Shown here piece by piece: positions 1 through 9,328 of a stretch of DNA of 64,000 nucleotides. The position numbers and the translations under genes were made by a program. Origin of the DNA: Pseudomonas sp. Leaf48 (GTDB lineage Bacteria; Pseudomonadota; Gammaproteobacteria; Pseudomonadales; Pseudomonadaceae); NCBI RefSeq assembly GCF_001421885.1, contig NZ_LMLH01000012.1, positions 35,738 through 99,737 of the forward strand. Reading direction: 5' to 3'. The notes below the pieces were generated by a model. That model made no database searches. It was not told where the DNA came from and saw only the letters and a program-made list of their open reading frames with translations. Numbering within the stretch: the first letter of the stretch is position 1; each line of letters begins with the position of its first letter.

Positions 1-817
1 AAGCCAGGTAATAACTGCGCTGGCTGGCAAAGGGCCGATCGAGGCTGATGAGTTCGCTGTTGGCCAACTCGTCGGCCACCAGAATACGCGGTACCAGACC
101 GATGCCGATGCCGGCCCTGACGGCCTGGATCAAGTGTGAAGTGAGTTCGAAGCTCGGGCCCAGCCGCATCATCCGATGGGGCAGGCCTTGGTGGCTGAAC
201 CACTCGCCCCAGACGTTGGCATTGCTCGCGACGTTGAGTAGCGTCTGACCGCCAATGCGTTCCGGGGTCCAGGTGTCGTGGGCTTCGGCCGCTTGTGGGG
301 ACATGATAACCATCAGTTCTTCGGTGTGCAGGCGATGGCTGATCAAGCCTGGAAAGTCGGCATTGCCAACGACGATCGCGGCGTCGATGCCGCTGGTTTC
401 AAAGTCTATGGCGTCGATTCGGGAGTTGATGTGTACCAGCATGCCTGGATGGGTTTTGTAGAAGTCGTGCAGGCGCGGCAATAACCACTTCGAGCCGAAG
501 GTCGGCAAGGTGGCCAGGCGCAACGTGCCGCTGCCTGACTGATAAGCCATGGCCTGCAACGTGGCGCTGCGGATGCGCCCGAGCGCTTCGCTCATTTCCC
601 GCTGATAAAGACGACCGACATCGGTCAGTTGTACTTGCCGGCCTTCACGGCGGAACAACGTCAGGCCCAGTTGCTGCTCCAGCGCTTGGACTTGCCGGCT
701 CACGGCGCTTTGGGTCAGTGAGAGCTCCATCGCTGCACGGGTATAGCTTTCATGTCGGGCGGCGGCTTCAAAAGCCAGCAGCAACGACATTGAAGGGGTG
801 AGGTGACGGTAATTCAT
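1..817 (-). CDS. LysR-family transcriptional regulator, 3' end cut off by window
   Basis: A LysR-type regulator begins at the ATG at 817 and reads leftward out of the window, so about 272 residues are visible and the C-terminal tail is missing. The N-terminus (MNYRHLTPSMSLLLAFEAA) and the helix-turn-helix segment LTQSAVSRQVQALEQQLG are typical of the GcvA-like branch, followed by a substrate-binding domain with the stretch GIDAAIVVGNADFPG. It is divergent from the YdiJ-type dehydrogenase gene; the shared 158-bp gap (818-975) should carry both promoters, so control of that oxidase is a reasonable inference. The effector is unknown. Confidence 0.9.
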   Translation of the reverse strand, partial: MNYRHLTPSMSLLLAFEAAARHESYTRAAMELSLTQSAVSRQVQALEQQLGLTLFRREGRQVQLTDVGRLYQREMSEALGRIRSATLQAMAYQSGSGTLRLATLPTFGSKWLLPRLHDFYKTHPGMLVHINSRIDAIDFETSGIDAAIVVGNADFPGLISHRLHTEELMVIMSPQAAEAHDTWTPERIGGQTLLNVASNANVWGEWFSHQGLPHRMMRLGPSFELTSHLIQAVRAGIGIGLVPRILVADELANSELISLDRPFASQRSYYLA

Positions 818-975
818 TCGTAAAAGTCATCGATAGCGGCAGGATTATCCGTTTGTCTGGTGCCGGATCCTACAGGATCATTGGTGTAGCTGAAGACCTG
901 AGGCTGACCCATTAATGCTCAGGCGACAAGTGTTTTGAGTTTTCCGTGATTAGACCAACAAGAGACCCGCCTGCG

Positions 976-3900
976 ATGATCGCTCAGTTGCCTACCGTTG
1001 CACTTGCGGCACAGTACCCGGAATTTCTGCAAGCCCTGCGTGCCAGCGGCTTTCGCGGTCAGCTTAGCGCTGACTACGCCACCCGTACCGTACTGGCGAC
1101 CGATAACTCGATTTATCAGCGTCTTCCGCAAGCGGCGGTGTTCCCCCTGGATGTGGATGACATCGTACGCATCGCGACCTTGATGGCCGAGCGACGCTTT
1201 CGCCAGATCAATCTGACCCCGCGCGGTGGTGGCACCGGTACCAACGGGCAGTCATTGACCGATGGAATCGTGGTCGATCTGTCGCGGCACATGAACACCA
1301 TCCTCGAAATCAACGTCGCCGAGCGCTGGGTGCGGGTGCAGGCGGGCGTGGTCAAAGACCAGCTCAATGCCGCGCTCAAGCCTCACGGGCTGTTCTTCGC
1401 GCCGGAGTTGTCGACGTCCAACCGTGCCACCGTCGGCGGCATGATCAACACCGACGCCAGCGGCCAGGGCAGTTGCACCTATGGCAAGACCCGTGATCAC
1501 GTTCTGGAATTGCATAGCGTGCTGCTCGGTGGTGAGCGCTTGCACAGCCAGCCGCTGTCAGATGCGGAACTGGAGGCGGCTTGCACGCAGCCCGGCCGTA
1601 TCGGCCATGTGTATCGGGTGGCGCGCAGTATTCATGACACCCAGGCCGATCTGATCGAGGCGGTGTTTCCCAAGCTCAACCGTTGTCTGACCGGTTATGA
1701 CCTAGCGCACTTGCGCAACGAGCAAGGGCGTTTCAACCTCAACAGTGTGCTCTGCGGTGCGGAAGGGTCATTGGGCTACATTGTCGAAGCCAAGCTCAAC
1801 GTGCTGCCAATTCCAAAATACTCAGTGCTGGTGAACGTGCGTTACGGCAGCTTCATGGATGCGCTGCGCGATGCCAATGCGTTGTTGGTGCACAAGCCGT
1901 TGTCCATCGAAACCGTGGACTCCAGGGTGTTGCTGCTGGCGATGAAAGACATCGTCTGGCATAGCGTCGCCGAGTATTTTCCGACGGACGCCGAGCGCCC
2001 GACGCTGGGCATCAATCTGGTTGAGTTCAGCGGTGACGACGTGACGCAAGTGAACGCTCACGTAGCGTCTTTCGTGGCGCATCTGAAGGCCGACACGACG
2101 ATCGAGCGGCTGGGCCACACGTTGGCGGAAGGCGCCGAAGCCGTGTCCCGCGTCTACACCATGCGCAAGCGATCGGTCGGACTGTTGGGCAACGTCGAAG
2201 GCGAGGTTCGGCCACAGCCATTTGTCGAAGACACCGCCGTGCCGCCGGAGAAACTGGCCGACTACATCACTGAGTTTCGTGCATTGCTCGATAGTTATGG
2301 CCTGAGCTATGGCATGTTCGGTCACGTCGATGCCGGCGTGTTGCATGTGCGCCCGGCGCTGGACATGAAAGACCCGGCCCAGGCCGCACTGGTCAAACCG
2401 ATTTCCGATGCTGTGGCCGAGCTGACAAAACGTTACGGGGGGCTGCTGTGGGGCGAGCACGGCAAAGGTTTACGTTCGGAATACGTTCCCGGGTTTTTTG
2501 GTGAGCTGTACCCGGCGTTGCAATCGCTCAAGGGTGCGTTCGACCCACACAATCAGTTCAACCCCGGGAAGATCTGCACGCCCCCAGATGCTGCCCAAGG
2601 TTTGCTCAAGGTTGACGAAGTTTCGCTGCGGGGTGATTTGGATCGGCAGATTGATGAGCGTGTCTGGCAAAGCTTTGGCACCGCGATGCACTGCAACGGT
2701 AATGGCGCCTGCTACAACTACGACCCCAACGATGCGATGTGTCCGTCGTGGAAAGCTACACGTGAGCGGCAGCATTCGCCCAAGGGCAGGGCGTCGTTGA
2801 TTCGCGAGTGGTTGCGCTTGCAAGGCGCGGCCAATATCGATGTATTGCAAGCGGCCCGGGGCAAGTTGTCGTGGTTGAGCGGGTTGCCGACAAGGTTGCG
2901 TAATAACCTGGCGCGTTCGCGCGGCGAGGCGGATTTCTCCCATGAAGTCTATGACGCGATGGCGGGCTGCCTGGCCTGCAAATCCTGCGCGGGACAATGC
3001 CCGGTCAAAGTCAACGTCCCGGAGTTCCGTTCGCGTTTTCTGGAGCTTTACCACGGTCGCTATCAACGTCCTCTGCGTGACTACCTGATCGGCTCGCTGG
3101 AGTTCACGATTCCATACATGGCTTACGCGCCGGGCCTGTACAACGCAGTGATGGGCTCGAAATGGGTGAGCCGCCTTCTTGAGCGACAAGTCGGCATGCT
3201 CGACAGCCCACTGATCCACCGGCATGACTTGCAGGGCACTTTGACCCGCTGCAACGTCGCGGTCGCCAGCGTGCCAGCCCTGCGCGAACTGACCGAGGCA
3301 CAACGTGAGCGCAGCGTGGTGTTGGTGCAGGACGCCTTCACCCGTTACTTCGAAACGCCGTTGCTGGCGAGCTTTATCCAATTGACTCATCAATTGGGTT
3401 ATCAGGTGTTTCTGGCGCCCTATAGCCCCAACGGCAAGCCTTTGCACGTGCAGGGTTTTCTCGGAGCGTTCGCCAAGGCGGCGATCCGCAACGGCAATCA
3501 ACTCAAGGCTCTCGCCGACTGCGGCGTAGCACTGGTGGGATTGGACCCGGCGATGACGCTGGTCTACCGCCAGGAATATCAGAAAGTACCAGGGCTCAAT
3601 GATTGCCCGAAAGTCTTGCTCCCGCAGGAGTGGCTGTTCGATGTGTTGCCCGCAAACTCGCCTCCCGCTACCCAGACATTCCGTTTGTTGGCGCACTGCA
3701 CCGAGAAGACCAATGCCCCGGCCAGTACTGCGCAATGGGAAACCGTGTTTACCCGGCTTGGGCTCAAGCTGGTGACGGAGGCGACCGGCTGCTGCGGCAT
3801 GTCCGGCACCTACGGCCATGAGGCGCGGAATCAGAACACCTCGCGGACCATTTTCGAGCAGTCATGGGCTGGCCAGTTGGATAAAAAGGGCGAAGCGCTG

Positions 3901-3993
3901 GCGACGGGTTATTCCTGCCGCAGCCAGGTAAAGCGCTTAACCGACAGGCAGCTGCGTCATCCGTTGGAAGTGGTGTTGGAGTATGCGCGCTAG
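976..3993 (+). CDS. ydiJ: FAD/Fe-S D-2-hydroxyglutarate dehydrogenase, YdiJ type
   Basis: About 1005 residues, the usual YdiJ length (E. coli about 1018). The N-terminal half is a FAD-binding PCMH domain with the glycine-rich TPRGGGTGTNGQ near residues 81-92, then the FAD-oxidase C domain (GMFGHVDAGVLHVRP). The C-terminal half is a ferredoxin/CCG module: cysteines in CNGNGACYNYDPNDAMC near 572, CLACKSCAGQCP near 667-677 and GCCGMSGTYGHE near 938. The family oxidises D-2-hydroxyglutarate (made by SerA) to 2-oxoglutarate and passes electrons to the respiratory chain. An upstream GTG at 946 is in frame, but ATG 976 matches the family N-terminus (MI..L..). Confidence 0.88.
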   Translation: MIAQLPTVALAAQYPEFLQALRASGFRGQLSADYATRTVLATDNSIYQRLPQAAVFPLDVDDIVRIATLMAERRFRQINLTPRGGGTGTNGQSLTDGIVVDLSRHMNTILEINVAERWVRVQAGVVKDQLNAALKPHGLFFAPELSTSNRATVGGMINTDASGQGSCTYGKTRDHVLELHSVLLGGERLHSQPLSDAELEAACTQPGRIGHVYRVARSIHDTQADLIEAVFPKLNRCLTGYDLAHLRNEQGRFNLNSVLCGAEGSLGYIVEAKLNVLPIPKYSVLVNVRYGSFMDALRDANALLVHKPLSIETVDSRVLLLAMKDIVWHSVAEYFPTDAERPTLGINLVEFSGDDVTQVNAHVASFVAHLKADTTIERLGHTLAEGAEAVSRVYTMRKRSVGLLGNVEGEVRPQPFVEDTAVPPEKLADYITEFRALLDSYGLSYGMFGHVDAGVLHVRPALDMKDPAQAALVKPISDAVAELTKRYGGLLWGEHGKGLRSEYVPGFFGELYPALQSLKGAFDPHNQFNPGKICTPPDAAQGLLKVDEVSLRGDLDRQIDERVWQSFGTAMHCNGNGACYNYDPNDAMCPSWKATRERQHSPKGRASLIREWLRLQGAANIDVLQAARGKLSWLSGLPTRLRNNLARSRGEADFSHEVYDAMAGCLACKSCAGQCPVKVNVPEFRSRFLELYHGRYQRPLRDYLIGSLEFTIPYMAYAPGLYNAVMGSKWVSRLLERQVGMLDSPLIHRHDLQGTLTRCNVAVASVPALRELTEAQRERSVVLVQDAFTRYFETPLLASFIQLTHQLGYQVFLAPYSPNGKPLHVQGFLGAFAKAAIRNGNQLKALADCGVALVGLDPAMTLVYRQEYQKVPGLNDCPKVLLPQEWLFDVLPANSPPATQTFRLLAHCTEKTNAPASTAQWETVFTRLGLKLVTEATGCCGMSGTYGHEARNQNTSRTIFEQSWAGQLDKKGEALATGYSCRSQVKRLTDRQLRHPLEVVLEYAR

Positions 3994-4126
3994 CTCACCG
4001 ATAATGGGGGCGGCGTAAGTAGTCAGTGTATTCGTCCACTGCTGAGCATGTTTGACGTTTTTCCAATCGGCACGATGGGCCTCTATGTAATCGTTGACTA
4101 CGTCTTGGAGCGTTACGGATTTCTGT
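3992..4126 (-). pseudogene. Remnant of a phage/island tyrosine integrase (core-binding domain)
   Basis: Read leftward, this stretch encodes about 44 residues resembling the N-terminal core-binding domain of P4-type integrases: LQDVVNDYIEAHRADWKN followed by VKHAQQWTNTLTTYAAPIIG. The pattern 'Y(I)xAHxxxWKNxKHxQQWxNTLxxYAxPxIG' is characteristic of island integrases. No start, SAM-like region upstream or catalytic R-H-R-Y domain accompanies it; the match ends where the ydiJ stop codon lies, so it abuts and slightly overlaps that gene tail to tail. I read it as a decayed trace of an excised or deleted element. No tRNA gene is seen beside it. Confidence 0.7.
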
Positions 4127-4238
4127 ATGCGATGGCCCACAAAGGGTAGGAAGGTGGCGAGCATTGGCACTTGAGTTGCGTAGACGCCACTTGCCCCAGC
4201 TACCTAAACTGTCGGCAGCTAAGGATCGAGGGCAGGGA

Positions 4239-5165
4239 ATGAATCGCAACGAACTACGCAAGGCCGATATCAACCTGATGGTGGTGTTCGAGACCTTGAT
4301 GCTCGAACGCAACGTCACGCGGGTGGCGGAGAAGTTGTTCCTCGGTCAGCCGACCATCAGTTCTGCGCTCAATCGCTTGCGTGCGATGTTCAATGATCCG
4401 TTGTTCATTCGAGTCGGCCATCGCATGGAGCCGACGGCGCGGGCCGAGGAAATCATCAGGCACCTGTCGCCGGCACTGGATTCGTTGTCGGTGGCCTTGA
4501 GCCTGACCCATGACTTCGATCCGGCCAGCAGCACCATGACCTTTCGCATCGGGCTGTCCGACGACGTCGAGTTTGGCCTGTTGCCGCCGTTGCTGCGGGC
4601 CCTGCGCCAGGAAGCGCCGAAGGTGGTGTTTGTCGTGCAGCACGTCGATTACTGGCGGATTCCCGATCTGCTGGCGTCCGGCGATATCACCGTGGGTATC
4701 AGTCAGACACGCGGTTTGCCGGCCAATGCCAAGCGCAAGTTGCTGCGCCATATCCAGCCGAGCATTCTGCGCGCCGATGCCTCTGATGCGCCGCTGACCC
4801 TCGATGAATATTGTTCGCGCCCGCATGTGCTGGTGTCGCACACCGCCAATGTCAGTGGTTATGCCGATGAGTGGCTGGCAGAGATAGGTCGCAGCCGTCA
4901 GGTGGTGCTTTCGGTGCCGCAGTACAGCGCGTTGCCGGCCTTGCTCGCCGGGACTGACCTGATTGCCAGCCTGCCGGACTACACTGCCGAGGCGATGGCA
5001 GCATCAGGGTTGTTGTTCAAGGAACCCTTTCCTTTCGAGACACCGACCCTGGATCTGTCCATGGTCTGGCTCAGTCATGTCGATACCGATCCCGCCGAGC
5101 GCTGGTTGCGTTCGCGCCTGGAAGCCTTCATGAGCGAGCGTGACGTGTTGCCGCCGCCCGAGTGA
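4239..5165 (+). CDS. LysR-family regulator (MexT/LeuO/NodD-like subgroup)
   Basis: 308 residues from ATG 4239, which follows an AGGGA motif; in-frame sequence upstream (from 4164) lacks a binding site. The N-terminus NRNELRKADINLMVVFETLM and the recognition helix LGQPTISSALNRLRAMF place it with the MexT/NodD/LeuO subgroup rather than with the GcvA-like regulator at the left edge. The C-terminal domain is a two-lobed periplasmic-binding-like fold. It precedes the CHMI-like gene on the same strand by 55 bp and could regulate it, but the effector cannot be inferred. A multidrug-efflux role is not supported because no efflux genes are adjacent. Confidence 0.88.
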   Translation: MNRNELRKADINLMVVFETLMLERNVTRVAEKLFLGQPTISSALNRLRAMFNDPLFIRVGHRMEPTARAEEIIRHLSPALDSLSVALSLTHDFDPASSTMTFRIGLSDDVEFGLLPPLLRALRQEAPKVVFVVQHVDYWRIPDLLASGDITVGISQTRGLPANAKRKLLRHIQPSILRADASDAPLTLDEYCSRPHVLVSHTANVSGYADEWLAEIGRSRQVVLSVPQYSALPALLAGTDLIASLPDYTAEAMAASGLLFKEPFPFETPTLDLSMVWLSHVDTDPAERWLRSRLEAFMSERDVLPPPE

Positions 5166-5220
5166 ACAGCGTGTTGCCGTGTTATACGTACGACCTTCGG
5201 ACCCCTTAAGGAGCTACCTC

Positions 5221-5586
5221 ATGCCTCACCTGCACATGGAATACACCGCCAACCTGCCTGCGCTGAATGCCGATGTGGCGTTGATGCGGCTGAACAATAC
5301 GCTGGTGGGGTCCGGCCAGTTTGCTGCTGAATTCGACATCAAGAGCCGCGCCGTCAAGGTTGAGGCATTCAAGGTCGGAACGGCATTGGCCGAGCGGGCA
5401 TTCGTGCATGTGAAGCTGGCGTTGTTGAGCGGCCGCTCGGCGCAGATCAAGAAGCAGCTGTCTGAAAGCCTGCTGGCGGTGGTGCAGGATTTGTGTGAGT
5501 GGCCGGCCGGGGTGGAGGTTCAGTTGTGTGTGGAGATTCTTGATATTGATCGGGACTCCTACAGCAAGGCGGCTATCAACGGCTGA
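5221..5586 (+). CDS. 5-carboxymethyl-2-hydroxymuconate isomerase family protein
   Basis: 121 residues from ATG 5221, preceded by a strong AAGGAG at 5208-5213. The N-terminus PHLHMEYTANL, which exposes the catalytic proline after Met removal, is the hallmark of the CHMI family within the tautomerase superfamily; the body FDIKSRAVKVEAFKVG and the C-terminal CVEILDIDRDSYSK also fit. CHMI works in homoprotocatechuate (4-hydroxyphenylacetate) breakdown as HpaF, but none of the other hpa genes are present here, so the real substrate is uncertain and a stand-alone tautomerase role is possible. Confidence 0.85.
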   Translation: MPHLHMEYTANLPALNADVALMRLNNTLVGSGQFAAEFDIKSRAVKVEAFKVGTALAERAFVHVKLALLSGRSAQIKKQLSESLLAVVQDLCEWPAGVEVQLCVEILDIDRDSYSKAAING

Positions 5587-6048
5587 ATTTCAGGTGGTTG
5601 CCTGTTTGGCGTTGCGCTAAACGACACAAAATACTGTGGGAGCGAGCAGGTTCGCTCCCACAAAAAGCCCGGGATGTACGGGAGATGTTTAGTCGTTTCA
5701 CAACCAAAGTTCTTCAAATCCCGATTTAACCCCTCAAGCCGCCGTGTGACGCTGCTGCTCATCTGTTTACTCGGTTCGCTCTATGGACGGTTGGCCAGTC
5801 ACAATCCACTACAAGGCATGCAACGGCGTTCGAGCGTCGAGCCTTGGTCGTCGATTTACGTGCGCCACCGCCCCCAGTCTCTCTGCACTCCCTTCTGAAT
5901 TGGCCTTCTGGGCGTTATGGCACTGTCGCCATGCGCGCCCGCCGGATTTTTGCATTTCCCGTTGATCTTCTTACAGGTCCCGCGCTGCGCGCCGGATCAA
6001 AGCGGCAGCGCCTGCGCGTTTGCCCGACGCGGAAAAAAGAGAATTCTC
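5587..6048. other. 462-bp gap: REP-like hairpin and long leader of the next gene
   Basis: No coding gene is supported here. It contains a perfect 11-bp-stem hairpin at 5635-5662 (TGTGGGAGCGA/TCGCTCCCACA, loop GCAGGT), a solitary REP-type element. The remaining ~390 bp up to the synthetase start is unexplained; the frame of the synthetase stays open upstream to 5917 but has no family-like sequence, so I treat it as leader. A regulated promoter and 5' UTR are likely but no clear operator is visible. Confidence 0.5.
5635..5662. repeat. Solitary REP-type palindrome
   Basis: Perfect inverted repeat TGTGGGAGCGA / TCGCTCCCACA around a 6-nt loop, lying 49 bp after the CHMI-family gene. Matches the core of the paired REP elements elsewhere in the window. 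May protect or end the upstream transcript; there is no T-run on the plus strand. Confidence 0.85.
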
Positions 6049-7431
6049 ATGAGTTGTGCCACGACCACCTTTGCCACCAAGCAAGAAGCCCTGACATTCC
6101 TGGACCAGAACCCGGATATCGAGATGTTCGAGTTGTTCATCCTCGACAACAACGGTGTGCCCCGGGGCAAGTTGCTGCATCGGGATGAATTGCTGGCGGT
6201 GTATGAAAGTGGTCGGCCACTGCCGAGCACCATCCTGGGCCTGACCATCAACGGCGATGATGTGGAAAATTCCGGGCTGGTCTGGGATGTCGGTGATATC
6301 GATTGCCGGGCTTACCCGATCAGCGGCAGTCTGACGCGCATGCCGTGGCGTCTGATTCCAACAGCGGCGGTGCAGGTCAGCATGCACCCCACTGAAGGCA
6401 TGCCGGCGACCATCGCCGATCCCCGGCACTTGCTGGCGAAAGTCATTGAAGGCCTGCACGCCGATGGCTATTACCCGGTCATGGCCGCCGAACTGGAGTT
6501 TTACCTGCTCGATCAGCAACGCGACAGTCATGGCCGGCCGCAACCGGCGCGGGATGTCGACGGCGGTCGCCCGCGCGGGACGCAGGTCTACGGCTTGCGT
6601 GAGCTGGAGCAGATAGAACCGTTTCTGGCCGACCTCTACAACGCCTGCAAACTCCAGGGGATTCCCGCGCGCACGGCGATTTCCGAGTACGCACCGGGAC
6701 AAGTGGAAATCACCCTGGAGCACCGCACCGATGCCTTGCAGGCGATGGATGAAGCGGTGCGTTACAAGCGCCTGGTCAAGGGCGTCGCCCACAAGCACGG
6801 CATGACGGCCTGCTTCATGGCCAAGCCTTTCGATGATCTGGCCGGCACCGGCATGCACATGCACGTCAGTCTGGCGGACGAGGAGGGGAACAATCTGTTC
6901 GCCAGCGAAGCCGCGGACGGCACACCCCTGCTCAGGCAGGCGGTGGGTGGCATGCTCGCTACCTTGCTCGATTCCCTGCTGCTGTTCTGCCCCAACGCCA
7001 ATTCCTACCGCCGGTTCCAGACCAACAGCTATGCGCCGCTGGCAGCCACCTGGGGTGTGGACAACCGCACCGTCAGCTTGCGCGTGCCCGGTGGTCCGGC
7101 GTTCTCCCGACATATCGAACACCGCATCTGTGGCGCCGACGCCAACCCGTATCTGGCGGCGGCGGCGATTCTGGCCGGGATTCATCGGGGTATCCGTGAG
7201 CAACTTGATCCTGGTGCGCCGGTCGAGGGCAATGGCTACGCCCAGGCCAGCAAGCTGTTGCCGACCGACTGGCTGACCACGCTGCGTTCACTGGAAGCGT
7301 CGAATTGGGCAAAGGATGCGTTCGGCAGTGAATTCCTTGGTGTGTATCTGGCCGTGAAGCGCGCCGAGTATCGCCAGTTCATGGGGGAGGTCGGGGAACA
7401 GGATTGGCGGTGGTATTTGCATCAGGCCTGA
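6049..7431 (+). CDS. Glutamine synthetase family protein, gamma-glutamylpolyamine synthetase type
   Basis: 460 residues from ATG 6049. The glutamine synthetase fold is clear: beta-Grasp N-domain (FELFILDNNGVPRGKLL), then the catalytic domain with MAAELEFYLLD, the ATP/glutamate motif GTGMHMHVSL near residue 264, the NSYRRFQTNSYAPLAATWGV stretch and HIEHRICGADANPYLAAAA. The short 'FLDQNPDIEMFEL' N-terminus and lack of an adenylylation-site region fit PuuA/PauA/SpuI-type ligases, which glutamylate putrescine, cadaverine or other amines, rather than GlnA. No puuBCD-type partners are adjacent, so the amine is unknown. A rho-independent terminator follows. Confidence 0.85.
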   Translation: MSCATTTFATKQEALTFLDQNPDIEMFELFILDNNGVPRGKLLHRDELLAVYESGRPLPSTILGLTINGDDVENSGLVWDVGDIDCRAYPISGSLTRMPWRLIPTAAVQVSMHPTEGMPATIADPRHLLAKVIEGLHADGYYPVMAAELEFYLLDQQRDSHGRPQPARDVDGGRPRGTQVYGLRELEQIEPFLADLYNACKLQGIPARTAISEYAPGQVEITLEHRTDALQAMDEAVRYKRLVKGVAHKHGMTACFMAKPFDDLAGTGMHMHVSLADEEGNNLFASEAADGTPLLRQAVGGMLATLLDSLLLFCPNANSYRRFQTNSYAPLAATWGVDNRTVSLRVPGGPAFSRHIEHRICGADANPYLAAAAILAGIHRGIREQLDPGAPVEGNGYAQASKLLPTDWLTTLRSLEASNWAKDAFGSEFLGVYLAVKRAEYRQFMGEVGEQDWRWYLHQA

Positions 7432-7480
7432 ATTAAAGTTAATTATTCTCAAATAGCGTAAACGTTAGAATCCTATTAAG

Positions 7481-7506
7481 AGCCAACTAATCGTTGGCTT
7501 CTTTTT
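7481..7506 (+). terminator. Rho-independent terminator after the synthetase gene
   Basis: Stem AGCCAAC (7481-7487) / GTTGGCT (7493-7499), 5-nt loop TAATC, followed by TCTTTTT. It lies 50 bp after the stop codon and isolates the downstream phosphoethanolamine transferase gene from read-through. Confidence 0.85.
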
Positions 7507-7607
7507 CACAAAAAATTGATGGTCGGCTTTCTAGCATGAGTACTGTCACGGTAAATGAATTTTTCACATTTGCCGAAGGCACCTATCTTCAGGAATAGCC
7601 GAGCCTC

Positions 7608-9257
7608 ATGTTTAAGATCAAAACCGTGCGCCCCGAGTGGGTGACACTGATTGCCAGCGCATTTTTGTTAATTGGCTTCAATTTTGTGCTGTGGCAGCAC
7701 CTGTTCGAAATCACCGCGTCTGACGGTAAAGGCATTGCCATGCGGGTGGCATTCGGGGTGATGATCTTCGCCGCCTTCAATATTTTCCTGACCTTTCTGG
7801 CTTTACGGCCGGTGCTGAAACCGGTGCTGAGCCTGCTGTTCATGATCAGCGCGGGCGTTACTTATTTCATGGGCCAATACGGCGTCTTGATCGACGTTGG
7901 CATGTTGCGCAACTTCGCTCAAACCAATGCCACGGAAGTGCGCGACTTACTGTCGTTCAAGTTGCTTGCTTATATTTTTTTCCTCGGCGTATTGCCAACC
8001 TGGTTGTTGTGGAAAACTCCGATAAGCTATCGACGCTGGCATCGTGAGTTATTAAGCAAGGCACTCGTGATGTTTGCCTCGGCGGCGGTCATTGGTGGTG
8101 TCGCGCTGGTTAACTATCAAGGCCTTTCTTCACTGTTTCGCAATCACCATGAACTGCACTTGATGGCAGTTCCGAGCAACTACATCGGTGCCTCCGCCGG
8201 TTACTTGAGCGAGCAGGTCGTATCAGCACGCCAGCCTTTTGTCAGAGTCGGTGAAGACGCCCGCCGCGATCCTGCCTGGCGAACCCATGGTCGCAAGTCC
8301 TTGACGGTGCTGGTGGTCGGTGAAAGTGCCCGGGCGGAGAACTTTGGCGTCCTCGGCTATAACCGCGACACCACGCCGAAACTGGATAAGGAAGCTGGCC
8401 TGATTGCCTTTACCGATGTGAAGTCCTGCGGCACTGAAACAGCAGTGTCGGTGCCCTGCATGTTCTCCAATATGGGGCGCAAGAATTACGACGCAAGCAA
8501 GGCCAAAAATGAAGAAGGCCTGCTGGATGTACTCAAGCGCGCCGGCCTCGACGTGATCTGGCGTGACAACCAGTCAGGCTGCAAGGGTACCTGCGATCGC
8601 GTCACCCTCGACGACGTCAGCAACCTGAAAGACCCGGTGCTGTGCGCCAACAGTGAATGTCGCGACGAAATCCTCCTGCAGGGTTTGCAGCACTTTATCG
8701 ATACGCTGGATAAGGACACGGTGTTGGTCCTGCACCAGATGGGCAGCCACGGTCCGGAGTACTTCAAGCGCTACCCGAAAGAGTTCGAACACTTTACCCC
8801 GGTCTGTGAAAGTAACGCGCTGAACAACTGCAGTCGCGAAAGTATCGTCAATGGCTACGACAACACCCTGGTGTATACCGACCATGTGTTGTCGACCCTG
8901 ATCGACTTGTTGCGCAAGAACCAGGACAAGGTCGATACCGCCATGCTTTATCTGTCGGACCACGGCGAGTCCCTGGGTGAATACAACCTGTTTCTCCATG
9001 GCACGCCTTACATGCTGGCGCCAGACCAGCAAAAGCATGTGGCGATGCTGGCCTGGTTCTCCGACAGCTATCAGAAGTCGTTTTCGGTGGACACTCATTG
9101 CCTGCAACTGAGCCGGGAAATGCCATTGAGTCAGGACAACCTGTTTCATTCGATGCTCGGCCTGCTGGAGGTCGACAGCAAGGTTTATAACCAGGGTCTG
9201 GATATGTTTGCCGGATGTCGCGGCGCGGTGATCGATGGCGTGTTGGCCAAGGATTGA
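7608..9257 (+). CDS. eptA: Lipid A phosphoethanolamine transferase (EptA/MCR family)
   Basis: 549 residues from ATG 7608 (AGGA at about 7590). Five N-terminal membrane helices (to about residue 170), then a periplasmic alkaline-phosphatase-like domain. The zinc/nucleophile residues are visible: GES near E239, the catalytic Thr278 in CGTETAVSVPCMFS, SDHGESLGE near 460 and LHGTPY. Paired cysteines for the family's disulfides (SGCKGTC, CANSEC, NNCS) are present. The family moves phosphoethanolamine from phosphatidylethanolamine to lipid A phosphates, lowering outer-membrane charge and polymyxin binding. Chromosomal copies are normal in Pseudomonas; no two-component system is adjacent. Confidence 0.9.
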   Translation: MFKIKTVRPEWVTLIASAFLLIGFNFVLWQHLFEITASDGKGIAMRVAFGVMIFAAFNIFLTFLALRPVLKPVLSLLFMISAGVTYFMGQYGVLIDVGMLRNFAQTNATEVRDLLSFKLLAYIFFLGVLPTWLLWKTPISYRRWHRELLSKALVMFASAAVIGGVALVNYQGLSSLFRNHHELHLMAVPSNYIGASAGYLSEQVVSARQPFVRVGEDARRDPAWRTHGRKSLTVLVVGESARAENFGVLGYNRDTTPKLDKEAGLIAFTDVKSCGTETAVSVPCMFSNMGRKNYDASKAKNEEGLLDVLKRAGLDVIWRDNQSGCKGTCDRVTLDDVSNLKDPVLCANSECRDEILLQGLQHFIDTLDKDTVLVLHQMGSHGPEYFKRYPKEFEHFTPVCESNALNNCSRESIVNGYDNTLVYTDHVLSTLIDLLRKNQDKVDTAMLYLSDHGESLGEYNLFLHGTPYMLAPDQQKHVAMLAWFSDSYQKSFSVDTHCLQLSREMPLSQDNLFHSMLGLLEVDSKVYNQGLDMFAGCRGAVIDGVLAKD

Positions 9258-9328
9258 TTGCTTCGACCCTGTCTCACGCGACGGCCGCCGACCAGCGGCC
9301 TGTAATCCTTCTCCAAGAGCCATTGCAC

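Noticed and set aside
5221..5586. CHMI gene as part of a 4-hydroxyphenylacetate pathway
   Set aside because: No other hpa genes in reach, so only the family name is supported.
7608..9257. EptA gene as an acquired mcr-type resistance gene
   Set aside because: No insertion sequence or plasmid context, and composition matches neighbours; it is an intrinsic chromosomal copy.
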